Source: Lepas anatifera
Taxonomy: Eukaryota; Arthropoda; Thecostraca; Lepadidae
NCBI GenBank assembly: GCA_034440635.1
Contig: JAOTON010002241.1
Span: forward strand, 620,001-684,000
Direction: 5' to 3'
DNA length: 64,000 nucleotides
Shown one piece after another: positions 23,640 through 35,630 of the stretch. The notes beneath the pieces were generated by a model that had not been told where the DNA came from, did not search any database, and was given only the letters and a program-made list of their open reading frames with translations. Every line of letters starts with the position of its first letter. Position 1 is the first letter of the stretch. The position numbers and the translations under genes are program-made.

Positions 23640-24130
23640 GCGACCTTTATAGAACCGATTCATCACTGCCGCATCGTTCGCCCTCGCCTGCGGCATTGTT
23701 CGGCCAACGACGCTTTATGACGTCATCAATCATCAGTAGACAGGTGTCGCCACTGACGCGGCGGCGCTCCATCGTCGCGGATGCGCGCGCGCCGCTCGCG
23801 CCTATTAATATCGCGTCGCGTCGGCGCCGGCGAGCGGCGGCGACGACGGCCGGCGAGATTGTGTCCGACACGGCTTATTAATGACGCCGGTGTTTTCGCG
23901 GCGCGGGGCCGGGAGGTCGACCGCGCCCGCGCCATTGTCGGAGCTGTGTTCGGTCCGACTGCGCTGGTTTCGTCTCAACCCTCATCGCCGCCGGCGGCAG
24001 CGGCGACGATAATGGCGCGAAGAGTTGGCGCGCTTTACGGTGTAGCGCGCGAGCGCGTCTCCCGCGCTTTAGCAGCTACTCGTGATAGGCGCTGGGGGCT
24101 TGCAGATCAGGTGACACCGGCCGCTGGCGT
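23640..24130. promoter_or_regulatory. CpG island with CRE and Hox/Pbx-like words
   Basis: Extremely CpG-rich. It contains TTTATGACGTCATCAATCATC across 23714-23734, which fuses a TTTATGAC word with a perfect CRE (TGACGTCA, 23718-23725) and Pbx-like TCAATCATC. ATTAATAT and TTATTAATGA follow. Frames are open on both strands because stops are rare in such DNA; none is a known protein. Candidate enhancer or alternative promoter, by inference. Confidence 0.4.
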
Positions 24131-25489
24131 TGCAGGTGTGTGATTTATGTCACTGCTGTCCGGGGCTGCAGCGATGAGGGTGCGCTGGTGGTAAAATGTC
24201 CTTCAATGAAATGTCGCCGTTTACGATGGTCATGACAGGAAGCCTGCGCGTGCAATCTCGACTTTACAGGGGAAGAGTACAACAGGGGGCTAGATCAGGG
24301 AGGCCATTGGCTCATTCCTACGTCTCCTTCGTTCTTTGTATCCAACGAAGTAAGCCCACTTTGGTTTCCAGAACAGACTACCAGCCACGTTACCAATTTC
24401 TGGCTACATCACCGTTTACCATCTTCCTTTCCAAGTGAGTTTTTGTTTATTCATATGATTATATTTAATTTTGGGAAAATATGAGTGTTATCAACAACTC
24501 TATTGATTATTTTTTATATTTGCTCTTCAACTAGAAAGCATGAACTAAAACACACAATAATGCTAGGCATCAACATCCAGACCTCACTTGTACCCCTTGA
24601 TTCAGGCGGAGTTTACAGGTACTCCATATAAGTGGGTCTTTCACTAAGTCATCAACAGAATCTACCAGAAATCACTGACCCTAGGTAAATGAGTCTTGAT
24701 GATTTTTTCCCTTTTGTAATTCATATGAGTAGAAGCCCGCGGAATATCATTAATCTGTCTGGATTTTGAAAACCTTTTCAAATATATTCAGCGCCCAAGA
24801 ACTTAAAGAATGCTTGAAGTATGTTCTGCATACCAAAGTTACTCTCCATACACCATTTACGTTTCATACCAAGCAAAGTACCGGTATGCACTTGGTCGTG
24901 ATGCGACATGGATGCCATTTGTAAACTATTCCCGAGATCACATCGCCTGCTGGCTCGCTGGCAGCGACAAAGTGGCCCGCACAATATTTGGCAGGTACGC
25001 TTGACAAGGTGACATCATGATACCACGGACGACCCAGCCGATGGTCGACTCTCACGAGAACAAAACTAGGCGGCCATATAATCACCACTTGCAGAGGAAT
25101 GTTGCCATGGGTGCATTATGTTGCCGAGGTAGTGGATGCCTGCTGTCACTCCCCAGCGTGCTACCAGTGAGGCGCCGAGCACCTGCCCCTATCCCTCAGT
25201 CAGCCCCAGCTTTCATCATCAGCAATCCACCAATGTGGGCGGCGGCGCAACCGGCCGCGCCAGCTGATCGATTTGGTTTCATTATTGCTGTGGCTTTAGG
25301 AAGTGCTGCATGTTCCATGTATCACTTGATTGGCGTGTCTTACGTGACCCCTATTAGTAGGAGAGCAACAAGCTACTCATGAGCCAACTTTCGCCAAAAA
25401 GGAACCCCATAACAAGCAATATTCCGATAAACTTGACAAAGAACGACAGTCACTCCAGGACCGTCAGTGTCGTCACCCTTCTCCCGCCG
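24131..25489. other. Non-coding, nothing recognised
   Basis: Mixed composition. Frames up to 121 codons (25017-25382) lack recognisable domains. Confidence 0.5.
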
Positions 25490-25830
25490 CTGTGCTGTGC
25501 ACTCCCGCTCCATCGACTATGTATGAGTGGCGGGCGGCCGGGACGCGGCGTCTCGCGCGGCGGCGCGAGGTGTGAACTGTCGCGACTGCCACGACGCGTC
25601 GCGATCGTATCGGACAGTCATAAACGGTGACATCAGGAGCGCATCGGCGGCCGTGGTCGTCCTGGCGGCTCGGCGGCCCGCCCAGCCGGCCCTGGGTGGT
25701 CCGCTGCCACACTGCCGCACGGGGGGACTGCATGACGTCACAGGTGTCGCCGAGGCCAGGATGGTGACGTCACATGTGCCTGTGGATATTGGCATTGCCA
25801 GCCTGGTTGGAAGAGGATGTGTGATTGCAG
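25490..25830. promoter_or_regulatory. CpG island with paired CREs, T-box half-site and GTCATAAA
   Basis: GC-rich block with perfect CREs at 25733-25740 and 25765-25772, GTCATAAA at 25617-25624, and an AGGTGTGA T-box half-site near 25568. Overlapping frames on both strands show no protein homology that I recognise. Confidence 0.4.
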
Positions 25831-26503
25831 CGTGAGATGAAGACACGCTTGAGAATCGATGTCCGAATTTCGGTGTTGTTGTGTTGTTGTAGTTCTGAAA
25901 CAACGAAAGCTGAGCTCCAAGGGTAAAAATTGTTTCTTTTTTGTTTTAAAACGAATTGGTTTATCGCGTGAAAGTTCCTTCTTATTTCCACCCGATAAAT
26001 GCTATTTCTATTTATATTCTCCACAGTGAAAGACAATCAAAATGTATTTCAACTGGAGCCTCCAGCATTTCTACAAAATTAATAAGTGACCTTCTTGATG
26101 TGCATATAAAGTGTTTCACCAGTACAGGGAAGACCCAGATTCGGCCGCTGCTGGGCCGTACCAGCTGCGACATTCCCACACGTGGCGGCAGCAGGCCCCC
26201 AGGAGACGCTCCCCTGCACTAAACAGCCGACAGTTGTTTTGGTGCGGTCTCGTGCCGCCTCTGGGGGTGTGAGGGCGCCGCCGGGAAGGGTGCTGCCTCC
26301 GTAACACCCCCTCGGTTACATCAGAGCCGGTGCGCGTGTTTTGGGCGGAGGCGGCGTCGTCACCTGTTGGGTCCCATCAGACCATCCATGGGGCGAGCCG
26401 TCGTGACCTTGGACACACGTGCCCCCTATCTGCACCCTCTCTGATTCCCCGTGATACCACACCCAAACATCCTCCTGTAAGCACTGAGAGGCCGCGGATG
26501 TGA
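25831..26503. other. Non-coding, nothing recognised
   Basis: An AT-rich half is followed by a moderately GC-rich half (26140-26460). No gene or repeat identified. Confidence 0.5.
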
Positions 26504-26706
26504 CTGTCTCAAACATTAGCCAGGGTACTGGGTCTAAGCAACCAGCCCTTAATACTGTCTCAAACATCGACCAGGGTACTGGGTCTTAGCAACCAGTTTT
26601 CAATACTGTCTCAAACATCAGCCAGGGTACTGGGTCTCAAAAACCAGCTCTCAATACTGCCTCAAACATCAAACAAGTACTGGGTCTCAACATCCAAATC
26701 TCAATA
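26504..26706. repeat. 51-bp tandem repeat, four copies
   Basis: Units at 26504-26554, 26555-26605, 26606-26656 and 26657-26706 (50 bp) share CTGTCTCAAACATC, GGTACTGGGTCT and AACCAG. Similarity is high, so amplification is fairly recent. The 51-bp period equals 17 codons, which keeps minus-strand frames open. Confidence 0.95.
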
Positions 26707-26780
26707 AGTTCCTGGGGGTCTGGCTCAAGTCTCGATAGACTACAGAGCTTCTCTGGTCTATCGAGGCGATGACTGGAAAG

Positions 26781-27015
26781 CAGGGGCGTGGATGTATCCC
26801 TCTTTTGGGGGTGCCGGGCCAATGAGACGTTGAAGTAGTCTCTAGATATGTTTTAAGTTTATTCTCAAATATTTTGAATTGGTTTTGTGCTCTTCAATAG
26901 ACCTGTGAGAAGGCTAAAATACACTTTGCGCCATGTTATCACCTTTTTATGGTAGTTATTGACTTTGCTTCAAATTTGTACACCCCCAATCATTTTCATA
27001 AGTTTCACGCCCCTA
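26781..27015 (+). mobile_element. hAT-like MITE family 2, complete copy
   Basis: The 235-bp element starts CAGGGGCGTGG and ends TTTCACGCCCCTA. Flanks CTGGAAAG (26773-26780) and CTGTAAAG (27016-27023) match at 7 of 8, supporting an 8-bp duplication and hAT-type insertion. Its body (GACCTGTGAGAAGGCTAAA, ATGGTAGTTATTG, CACCCCCAATCA) recurs at 18935 and 35430. No coding capacity. Confidence 0.8.
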
Positions 27016-27117
27016 CTGTAAAGTGTCGGTAGCCGGTGCAAAGGAGCAGATAAAACCACATGTTATACTCAAATTCTCCATCTTGACCCTCATCAGTATT
27101 GCCCAAAAAGTCTGCAT

Positions 27118-27316
27118 CAGTGGCGGATGCAAAGACGGCTAGGGGCTAAGTCCCCCCTCTGGAATGAGAGTGCCTATATTTAATGCAGAGCCGGAGGCTG
27201 TTCCGAGGCGATGGCAGGGGAGGCTCAAGCCCCTACCCTAGCCGGAGGCTGTTCCGAGGCGATGGCGGAGAGTCTCGCCCCCCCCTTCCCGAATCAGGTC
27301 CTGGACTCCCCACGGG
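27118..27316. mobile_element. hAT-like MITE family 1 with internal duplication
   Basis: Left end CAGTGGCGGATGCA matches the family at 20719. The internal block AGCCGGAGGCTGTTCCGAGG is present twice, about 50 bp apart (near 27188 and 27240). The right end GGACTCCCCACGG is a poor version of the terminal repeat. Boundaries on the right are approximate. Confidence 0.6.
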
Positions 27317-27939
27317 TCGGCGCCGCCGATTTCCAACCATTTCTTCCTGAGGCCTATGGTCCAAACTTGTTCTGGTAGTCGTTTTGGCACCCTTCAGCAA
27401 CGGAGAGGGAAAACAACTTGTAATGGTGGTCTCTCACATACTTGTTGGCGGCCTCCACGGTTCTCTCCTCATGTTAACCCTGACCCTTACAGGAGGCCCC
27501 GTCCTGAGGTTAAGGCCAGGAAGAGGTCGCAGTGCGGCGGCACGTACCACTTTGCAGAGCTCAATGAGCATCCATTGGCGCATATTTTGGGAAAACAATT
27601 ATGTATGGGTCAAAACAGGTCGCTGAGCTATAGCGTCTTTTCTATGTAGGGCAGATTTTCGTTTTTATGCGTTGCAATGCGTTCTGTTGAACGTGTTTTC
27701 TGTGTAGTTCGTGTCATTACCTCAGTTGACCTTCTGTGACATTTTAGGAATTATTGTGGCCCTTGCTAATATGTGTACCCTGGTTGAAATTTGCTTATAG
27801 TTGGTGACCTAAATATGATCTGTGCCCCTGGTACCTAGCCGTTGTTTTCTCTCTCCGTTGCTGAACAGTCCGTGTAACCTCCATACACCATGTGGCCAAA
27901 CAAGCCGGACATCCATTGCGATACCAGCATCAGCGGCGT
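27317..27939. other. Non-coding, nothing recognised
   Basis: Frames under 100 codons; no repeat recognised. Confidence 0.5.
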
Positions 27940-28210
27940 GCCAGCGCACGGATTTATTGGCCGCTGCTGCCGCTGCTGCCGCTGCCGCTGCCGCTGCCGC
28001 CGCCGCCCCGGAGCCGGTCTGGAATGCTCGCGCCTGCGTGCCGCGTCGTCACCTCTCGTCATAACGGCGCGGGCCGGCCGGCGCGCCTCTGCCGTCCCCG
28101 CTGTCGGCGGCGCGGCCGTCCGTGCCGCGCCGCGGGGCGGCAGCGGCGGTAGGCCCGGCGACCGGAGCCGGACCCACCGGCGGAGACGGCGGGCCAGGAC
28201 CAAGCGGAAC
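27940..28210. promoter_or_regulatory. CpG island with (CTG/CCG) triplet tract
   Basis: ATTTATTGGCCGCTGC leads into a 27961-28008 run of CTGCCG and GCC triplets, then strongly CpG-rich DNA. On the plus strand the triplets can read as poly-Leu/Cys/Ala in different frames, and all frames are open on both strands. Not treated as coding. Possible regulatory island. Confidence 0.35.
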
Positions 28211-28759
28211 AGACTGATGGCAGTGACCCGAGATGGCGAGATGCAGCGTTTGGAGTGGTGTGACACAGATGGGACACCCGCATGGACCCTTTACGGTTGG
28301 CGGTATGGACTGGATTGACCGGATGGTTGGGGCAGTTTCAGATCCCGACGAGGATTCTGGTGTCTATTTGGTTAATTTAGTTATATTTTTGGGGAGTGGA
28401 TTGTATGGCGATTGCTAATCATGGTGTGCAGTTTGATTGGCCTGATTTGTGGGGAAAGCTTTGAATATTTACGGGAATGGCCCCGCATTTTTTGGTCTTG
28501 AGGCACTCGAGTTTGTAGACATAGAGCCATAGAGGGCAATGTGCCGGGTTCGGCAACACCATGAGTGATATTATTGTTTTGGAACCGCATTTGCATTGTA
28601 TGGTAGCCATGAACTCGACGGTTATTGTAATATATATTTGGACATGGAACAGCACATGGTATCAAATTATCAATTTATCTTATTTGTATCCATTGGCAAA
28701 CATTTATGACTGCCAGGACTCCTGGAAGCATCAGCAGCGGGTTTCTATCCCCTGTTTTA
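28211..28759. other. Non-coding, nothing recognised
   Basis: AT-rich spacer between the island and the minisatellite. No credible frame. Confidence 0.5.
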
Positions 28760-29510
28760 GCCTCGTTTCTCTGCCGTCCTATTTCGACAGCAGTCCCCTG
28801 TCCCCTTGAAGTGGCTGTATTTTTCTGTCCCTGTGTTAGCCACTATCCTGTGTCTCTGTTTTGGCCGTGGCTCTCTGTAACCCTGTTTCAGCCTCGGCTC
28901 TCTGTCTCCCTATTTTAGCCGAGGTTCTCTGTCCCCCTGTTTCAGTCTCGGTTGTGTCTCCCTATTTCAGTCTTAGGGTTCTATATCCCCCTGTTTGCCC
29001 GTGGTTCTCTGTCGCCCTATTTCGGCTGTGCTTCTCTGTTCTTGTTTTAGCTGTGGTTCTCCTATCCCCTGTTTCGGCTGTGCTTCTCTGTTCTTGTTTT
29101 AGCCGTGGTTCTCCGTACCCCTGTTTCGAGCTGCGGTGTTCTGTTCCTCTTTTTCGGCTGTGGTTCTTCTTCCCCATGTTACGGCTGCGTTGTTTTGTTC
29201 CCTCTTTGGCTGCGATTTTCAGTATCATTGTTTCGGCTGCAGTGTTCTGTTCCCCATTTTTGGCCATGGTTCCCTGTCCCCTGTTTTGGCTGCGGTGTTC
29301 TGTTCCTTTGTTTCCGCTGTGGTTCTCAGTCCCCCCTGTTTCGGCTGCGGTGTTCTGTTCCTTTGTTTCCGCTGTGGTTCTCATTCCCCGCGGTGTTCTG
29401 TTCCTTTGTTTCCGCTGTGGTTATCATTCCCCGCGGTGTTCTGTTCCTTTGTTTTCGCTGTGTTTCTCAGTCCCCCTGTTTCGGCTGCGGTGTTCTGTTG
29501 CCCTGTCCGG
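28760..29510. repeat. A-poor, pyrimidine-rich minisatellite
   Basis: About 27 degenerate units of roughly 28 bp follow the pattern CCCTGTTTCGGCTGTGGTTCTCTGT. Toward the 3' end the unit doubles to about 56 bp with near-identical copies (TTCCTTTGTTTCCGCTGTGG). The plus strand has very little A, which removes most stop codons and creates a spurious 231-codon frame (28861-29556), the longest in the window, plus others. The marked strand asymmetry is the notable property. Confidence 0.9.
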
Positions 29511-29569
29511 GACGCAGATGTCCGCCCCTTTGAGCTATATGATGGCGTTGGTGTGACGCCTTGCTAAGC

Positions 29570-30650
29570 GGCGAACGCGTTCCCACACTCAACACCCGGC
29601 TGTTTATGCAACACCGGCTCTGTTAGCGATGCATATTGCACGGCCCAGCATTCAGATGGCTCGGAAGCCGTCAGCACGACAATGAAAACGTTGATCCACC
29701 TGCGGCCGCGCAGCCGGCGGCGCCCGGGCGCCCATCTCGCTACCATCGGCCCGCAACCGGCCTGGAAAGGTCTGTCCGTCCTGCCGTCCAAGATAAACGC
29801 TGTCAGATGAAGACAGCCCTGCAGTTAGCCAAACGCCGCTCAGCGGCCGTGCCAGCCGGTGCAGGTGATACAACGGATGGCACCTGTTGCCCAGCCGCTC
29901 AGCGCTGCTGGCTTCGGAAGCCGTCATTTTGCGCGTCAGCAGGCCTCCTTCGCTGCGGGTTGTTCCCGTGTTTTACGCTGTTCTCCGGCCTTTGATCCGG
30001 GCTGTGTGCAGCGTTGGCCGCCCCCGCCCCCGCCCCCTCACCCGTCGGCCGGCTGTGATGCGGCAAATCGACCGCGGACGCCGGCCGGCCGCCCAGATGT
30101 TATGAAAATGAGCCCAGCGTCAATACGAGTGCCGGGAAGTTCAGTAACGCCGACCGGCTCGGTAACCACTCTGTCAACAGCCTGGCCGGGCAAACAGGAC
30201 TCGGTCAAAGGCTGCAGAGCACACAGCGCTGCTCTCCTGGAAGGTCGGTGATTTGCATTCAGACGCCTGAGCTGTTCAGAGCCCGCATTGTGGAGAGAAG
30301 TGGTTCATTTTGTTAGGTTCTGCTTCAAGCTTGAAACAAGCCTTCAGGTCCTGCAAGTGGCTATGTTTTTGCAGTGTTGGTCCAGGTTTATACATTCCAG
30401 ACTACCAACTAGTAAGCGCATCACAAGCGTAATCACGGACTTGTTTGGACATCACGCCGTCTCGTGGCCGCTCTCAGTCTCCCCTGACCCTCGCCCTGAG
30501 GGCGCCCCTGGCGGGGCCGTCGGCGGCCGGGTGAGGTTCAGAGTCCACCGGTGTGTGCCCAGGTGACGGGGCGGTCGCGGCGGTGCAGTAGCGCGTGGTG
30601 AGAACTCTGTCGGTCTGCCGTCCTAGACCTGCGGGATCGGTCTCAGGCCG
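29570..30650. promoter_or_regulatory. Broad GC/CpG-rich region
   Basis: About 1.1 kb of high GC, with a C-rich run near 30020-30045. Frames on both strands are open and short of any recognisable protein. It may be a regulatory island or a transcribed non-coding segment; sequence gives no decision. Confidence 0.3.
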
Positions 30651-32879
30651 TCCCAACAACTCCGGGATTGTAACTGGGAGTAAAATATATAAATTATTCT
30701 GGGCTGCTTTATGTTAAGAAGTTGTATGGTCTTGTTACTTCCTCTGACGTACACAAAAGCCTTGTGAAGAGGAGGCTACGGTTGAATTAGTTTTTTTCAG
30801 AACATTAGCTCCATGAGACGATTCTGAAAAACTGGAGCGTTTCTCGATAGATAATATAGATTTCTCTTGTTTAAATATGCTTGAAACATTAATCTTATGG
30901 CGTGGGCAGAGTGACATTTTGACTCTGTAATTCAAGTTCATGAGTTCAAAACAAAATATGTGTTGCAAAGCGGATGCATAAAAAACAGATCAGTGCTTTA
31001 CACACCGAAATGCTTGATATGCGTTTTCGATTGTAGGGGAAACTTTGGTTAGGGAATAAATTTTAAGATTTCACCACATGTCTCAATGAGCAACGCTTTA
31101 CATTTAGATGCATATAATCTTTATCTGATGTATGCACTGAGATCCAAACTAATCGATAGATAAAACATGTTCCTTTAACAAACTGACGCCTAACTCTGAC
31201 GGAAAAGGAAATCAATATTTCAAATAAAAGGTTCCCGATCACATATACCCTGGATACATATACAGCCTCAGTGCGATAGCAACCGCGGGAATGGACCAAT
31301 CGACTCATGTATCCGGATGTCTGGTACAGTTCTTCCACTCGGTCCCGGCCATTTTCTAGAAAAACCATGAAGCTGCTCAGCACTGCTTGACAAAGCTTGG
31401 ATTTAAAATACAATGTTTCCATTGGATATCAGTGATTTGACTAAAAAAATCTAGAAATGACAGAAAATGGGTTTTATCAGCTTACGTGGATGTCTCCTTC
31501 AAATGAAATGGAATTTGTTTCTTACAACGGCACATTCCACGTCGCCACATTTCGTCTGGACTGCGCCAGATTTCGTCTGGTTGTAGTGGTGCGTACCGGG
31601 GGCCCTTGGTACCGAGGCTGCTCATGTATCCCGGGTACCTGGTCTATATGATCACAATAATAAATGGCTATTTGTTTGAAATGCAAACCACCATCTATTT
31701 GACATATCAACCCCAGTTCCTGGTATGGTATCTCTCGTTCATGGCACTAGAATCTGGAAATATATATCTAAACTCTAAGAATTATCATATCCCAAACAAT
31801 ATCGTCCAGTCTTACTCCTAATTCAAGATAACAAATTCAATGATGAATCACTAGATTCATTTTTGCACGTGCCTCCTGAAATTAAGGAGTTTTCTAGTGA
31901 GGTTGGTGAAGTAATTTTGAACAATGAGATGTTGACTTCATCAAGCCATTACACTCCGAGACGTCTCGTATTATTTTGCAAGCCTGTTTGCTCGAAGTAA
32001 ATATAAGTCGAAATTCAAAAGCACTTTAGCCACCTCTTGAGCTATGCCACCTTTCTCTTGGATTGCTCCTTGGTGTTGAGGCCTCGATCTTGTTTAGTTT
32101 CATTCTTAAATAACTGAATTTGCACCCCAGAATGATCGGCTGCCATTGCTTAATACTAAATGCTACTTCTGCAGAGGACTTAGGCACAATTATAACTTTG
32201 GAATTACCATATGCTTTCAGACCTTGAGCCCTCCTTTATGTTGGCGATTCCGATGTTACGTAATGCCATTATGTTGATAAATTCTGAGATAATTGGCTCT
32301 CCACAGAACTTTCCTACACAGGGCTTCCGTATATCGATGCAGTTGCCGACTGACATGTGATCAAGGAGTGACATCTCGAGATCGGATATCGCGTGCACCA
32401 GCTGAAGGCAGCAGTACCAGAGGCCATTAATGTTGATTCCGGTGCGATGGCCAGCCCAGTGTCTTTGTTGGTCCGCAGGTGGAGGCTCCAGGGGCCTGCG
32501 CAGACGGCACCGCAGACGGCACCGCCGCAGCCCCATCTCTATGTAGCCATCTCATTTGTGAGACGCAAATGAGAAGCCGTATAGGGTGACTGCCTGATGA
32601 GATATGGTGGCTGAGTTATTGTCTCCCCAGTCCAGCTCCAACTGGATGTAATGCTAACCCTACAGCTGCAGTGACAGTCCTCGGCTTCTTCCGCACTTTT
32701 CTTGCTTAAGCGCTATTCACGTTGTCGATATAGTATACCCCGCCAATGAACCGACATTTCACTTGTTAAATCCCGTGGTGTTTTTATGTGCAGAGCTTGC
32801 ACATCAGACCGTTTGATCCAAGCTTTCCGATTGTGTCAACGGCATGTTTATGCAGGCTCCACTAATCTGGCGCTCAACT
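30651..32879. other. AT-rich non-coding DNA, nothing recognised
   Basis: Longest frame 119 codons (minus, 31063-31422) with no domain. No repeats noted. Confidence 0.5.
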
Positions 32880-33800
32880 TCCACTCCCCCTCCGCTCAGC
32901 ACGTGGCGACAGCGCCCCCTGCCGTGAGGTCACACTCGGCGCGCTGTAATTACCCGGCGTTCTGGTACGACTCTCGCCCGCCGCCGCCCTCGCTTCCACG
33001 GCACACAACTCCATCTATCCGTGCACGTGCACCTTATTAAAGCGCACCCAACCGATGGAGAGGACCAGAGGTGAAATGGTCACTTCCATGCATCACGGGG
33101 GCTGCACGCGGTTTCGGTGATGGCATCCAGTACGATGTCTCTTTGGTGGACTCTACAGGTTGAATTATTTTCTCAGAAATGTCCAGGTTTTGACTCAGAA
33201 CTTAATTTTTTAGAGAAACAGTGAAGCCTGAATTGTCGGTCGCGCCGATGAGGACTGTGAACGACCATCCCGCCCCCGCGGCAGCCGGCGGCTTTCAGGA
33301 CCATTCAGAGCGCCAGAGGTGGAGGGCCACCGCCGCCTCACCGCTGCCGGCAACAAAAGTCACAGCACTGGACGACGCTGGCGCAGCCCCAGTCGGCCGC
33401 CGTTATTGCCTCTCTCTCCCACTCTGGACATTGGACTGCAGGTGACCGGCGGGGGCGGAGGGGGAGAGAGAAGAGCCGAGTATGAGGGAGGAGGGGTCGG
33501 GTGAAGCTGCGCGTGCGGCGACAATGGTCGGCGAGTGACCAGTCGGGTGCAGCACCTGCCCCGCCGGCCGGCCCGGCCCCGCCGCCCCACTCGGTACCGT
33601 CTGTTCACGCTGAATTAGATTTAAATGTGTGTGTTTGTCAGCATGTGGCCGGAGTGTGGGAGTGGACAAAAACGGCGGCGGCGGCGCGGGCGCCGCGGCA
33701 GGGAGGCGCCGCGACACAGCGTCCTCCCAGCGGCTGCGGCGGCGGCCGCACGCGTCGGCCGGGCCTCTGCACGCGTACAAAACCCGACCTTAGGGTGCGT
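32880..33800. promoter_or_regulatory. CpG-rich stretch in two blocks
   Basis: 32880-33030 contains a near-CTCF word (GCGCCCCCTGCCG) and TGTAATTACC. 33220-33800 is a strong CpG island with GGCGGCGGCGGCGCGGG-type runs. Frames are open in most registers; none is recognised. Confidence 0.35.
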
Positions 33801-35029
33801 GCGAACACGCATGAACAGCAGAGGTCGGCGCTGAAGTACAAACATGACACTCAAACCTGCAAATGAACGCGCTCACGTGTAAGCCCGATCTACGAGGGTT
33901 CACCGGCGTGTGCTGGCGTAGTCAGTGGCGTGTCTGTGAATCCCGATCTGAACACGGTCCAGCACCTGCAAAAACGCCCAACTGGAAACAATCAGCGGCA
34001 CGTGAGCCGTGCTCAGTGGGTGAGCGTACCCGTGTTTCCAGCGGCAGGGGGCTTACACACGTGCAAAGCCCCAACAAGAATTTTAGCGTTACAAGAACAA
34101 GTGGTACCTTCTTATTGCAGCTGAGACAGAAACCCAATGTGGATAATGATACTCCTTCAGGCTATGAACATTACTGAGTTGAACAAGTTAATATAAAACA
34201 TGTTTGAGATGGCCTTATACCGTCAAGGTCATGCAATTTACGCCTAACCTTTACGCCTTTGGAGTACAGACAGTTATAGAGACTACGGGTACTAGTTTAA
34301 ATTGCAACTGCTTGGCAACCGAGCATTTAGCTTTGTTTTATACATAAAACTAAAGCAAATGCTAGCTAGCGCTTTCTCACCGTCCCCTAGTGCCATATTT
34401 TAGACACTCCTGCACTCCAGGTCCCGGGTACTGCTTTACTCCGCTGGGATAGCCAGAATCCACAGAAGAGCCAGCGGCGTTGCAGCCCCAGGGGACCCCA
34501 GATGATGAATGCTCCCAGGAGAGAGCAATAGAGAGGCGGAGGGGCGCGCGCGTGCGTGCGACGCATGCCTAACGCCAGTAAAGGGCTTTCTCCGGCCGGC
34601 GCCGCTGCACTGCTTTGATGGAGTTGTTTGGCCAGAGTGGATGAGAGGTTGATGGGCTTGGTATTATGCCCCCAGGAGGTCAGCCCCCGGATGCTGAGCG
34701 AGGCGTGGAAAGTGGCGCCGCCCGCACCCAGCCAGCGAGAGCCTGAGTGATTGTTGGACTGTGTATTGATTGTCTGGCATAAGCAGATGTAGCGTACCGT
34801 ACGCTTCTAAAATTTAATTCAATGCAAGTAGAAAACATTAAGCCTGAACCCTGTATAATCTTCTGACCCGGCCGCAGGGTTTCGTCGCCTCGGGCGATGG
34901 GGCGCCCCTGCAGCGCAAACAAAGCGGAGGCGGCAACTGATTGGATTCCGGTCTGGGTGGCGACACAGATCAGCTGCGGGTGTGGTGGGAGGTCGGCCGG
35001 CAGGCCTGGCTGCTGACACCGCTCTCAAG
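33801..35029. other. Non-coding, nothing recognised
   Basis: Contains a GC-rich patch near 34490-34620 and short frames. No gene evidence. Confidence 0.5.
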
Positions 35030-35110
35030 CGCAGCCGCCGAGCCCTGGCGTGGAAACTGACGGGATCTGAACCTCCGAACCTTGCCAAACTGCTAGTCCA
35101 GCGCCGTTAG
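35030..35110 (-). mobile_element. tRNA-derived SINE-like fragment, minus strand
   Basis: On the minus strand GGCGCTGGACTAGCAG resembles a tRNA anticodon arm. GGAGGTTCAGATCCCG follows, a good B-box. No A-box of comparable quality is visible upstream, so it is a relic rather than a gene. Confidence 0.4.
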
Positions 35111-35429
35111 TATCTCCAGTGACAGGGAGGCATGGACGTGGGTGCCTACTGCGGGGCCCACGCGGGCTGGTCCTCGCTTTGTTACAACACCGATCCAAGT
35201 CACATAAGGACAAATCAAGAAATTGTGTCGGCAGCGTAAGCCAAATGTGACAGTTGACCGACTTGAGAGGGTTTCGGCCACCGGGATGTGGGAGTTTCAC
35301 TGGTGCCTCACTTTTTGGAGGGCGGTGATCTGGCCGTCCGGTGATACGGCCAACTGCCGTTGCAAAAAGAACCCCACCACCTCTGTTGCAGCAGCGGTCG
35401 TGCCGGGGCTGTGAATTACCTCATTGAAA
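35111..35429. other. Non-coding, nothing recognised
   Basis: No supported feature. Part could belong to the adjacent SINE-like unit. Confidence 0.45.
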
Positions 35430-35630
35430 CGTCAAAATGGTGTTGAAATAGCCTCGGAATGTTCTTGTTCTTCATTTTATGGACTGTAAACATTGCATGC
35501 TTGTCAGCAGACCTGTGAGAAGGCTAAACCACGCTTCTTATCATGATATTACTCTGCCATATGGTGGTTATTAACAATGTTTCAAATTTTGGCACCCCCA
35601 ATCACTTCCAAAAATTTACATATCTGAATG
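35430..35630 (+). mobile_element. hAT-like MITE family 2, eroded copy
   Basis: Contains AGACCTGTGAGAAGGCTAAA, ATGGTGGTTATTAACAATG and GGCACCCCCAATCACTTCC, matching the body of the element at 26781. Both terminal repeats are degraded (right end AATTTACATATCTG instead of TTTCACGCCCCTA). Confidence 0.65.

Noticed and set aside
27961..28008. Possible coding poly-amino-acid triplet repeat
   Set aside because: All frames on both strands are open in this GC-rich block and no flanking protein or splice signals are seen.
28861..29556. 231-codon plus-strand open frame
   Set aside because: It lies almost entirely in an A-poor tandem repeat, where stop codons are rare by composition; the product is low-complexity and other frames are also open.
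32891..32920. Third CTCF site
   Set aside because: GCGCCCCCTGCCG lacks the TGG end of the consensus.
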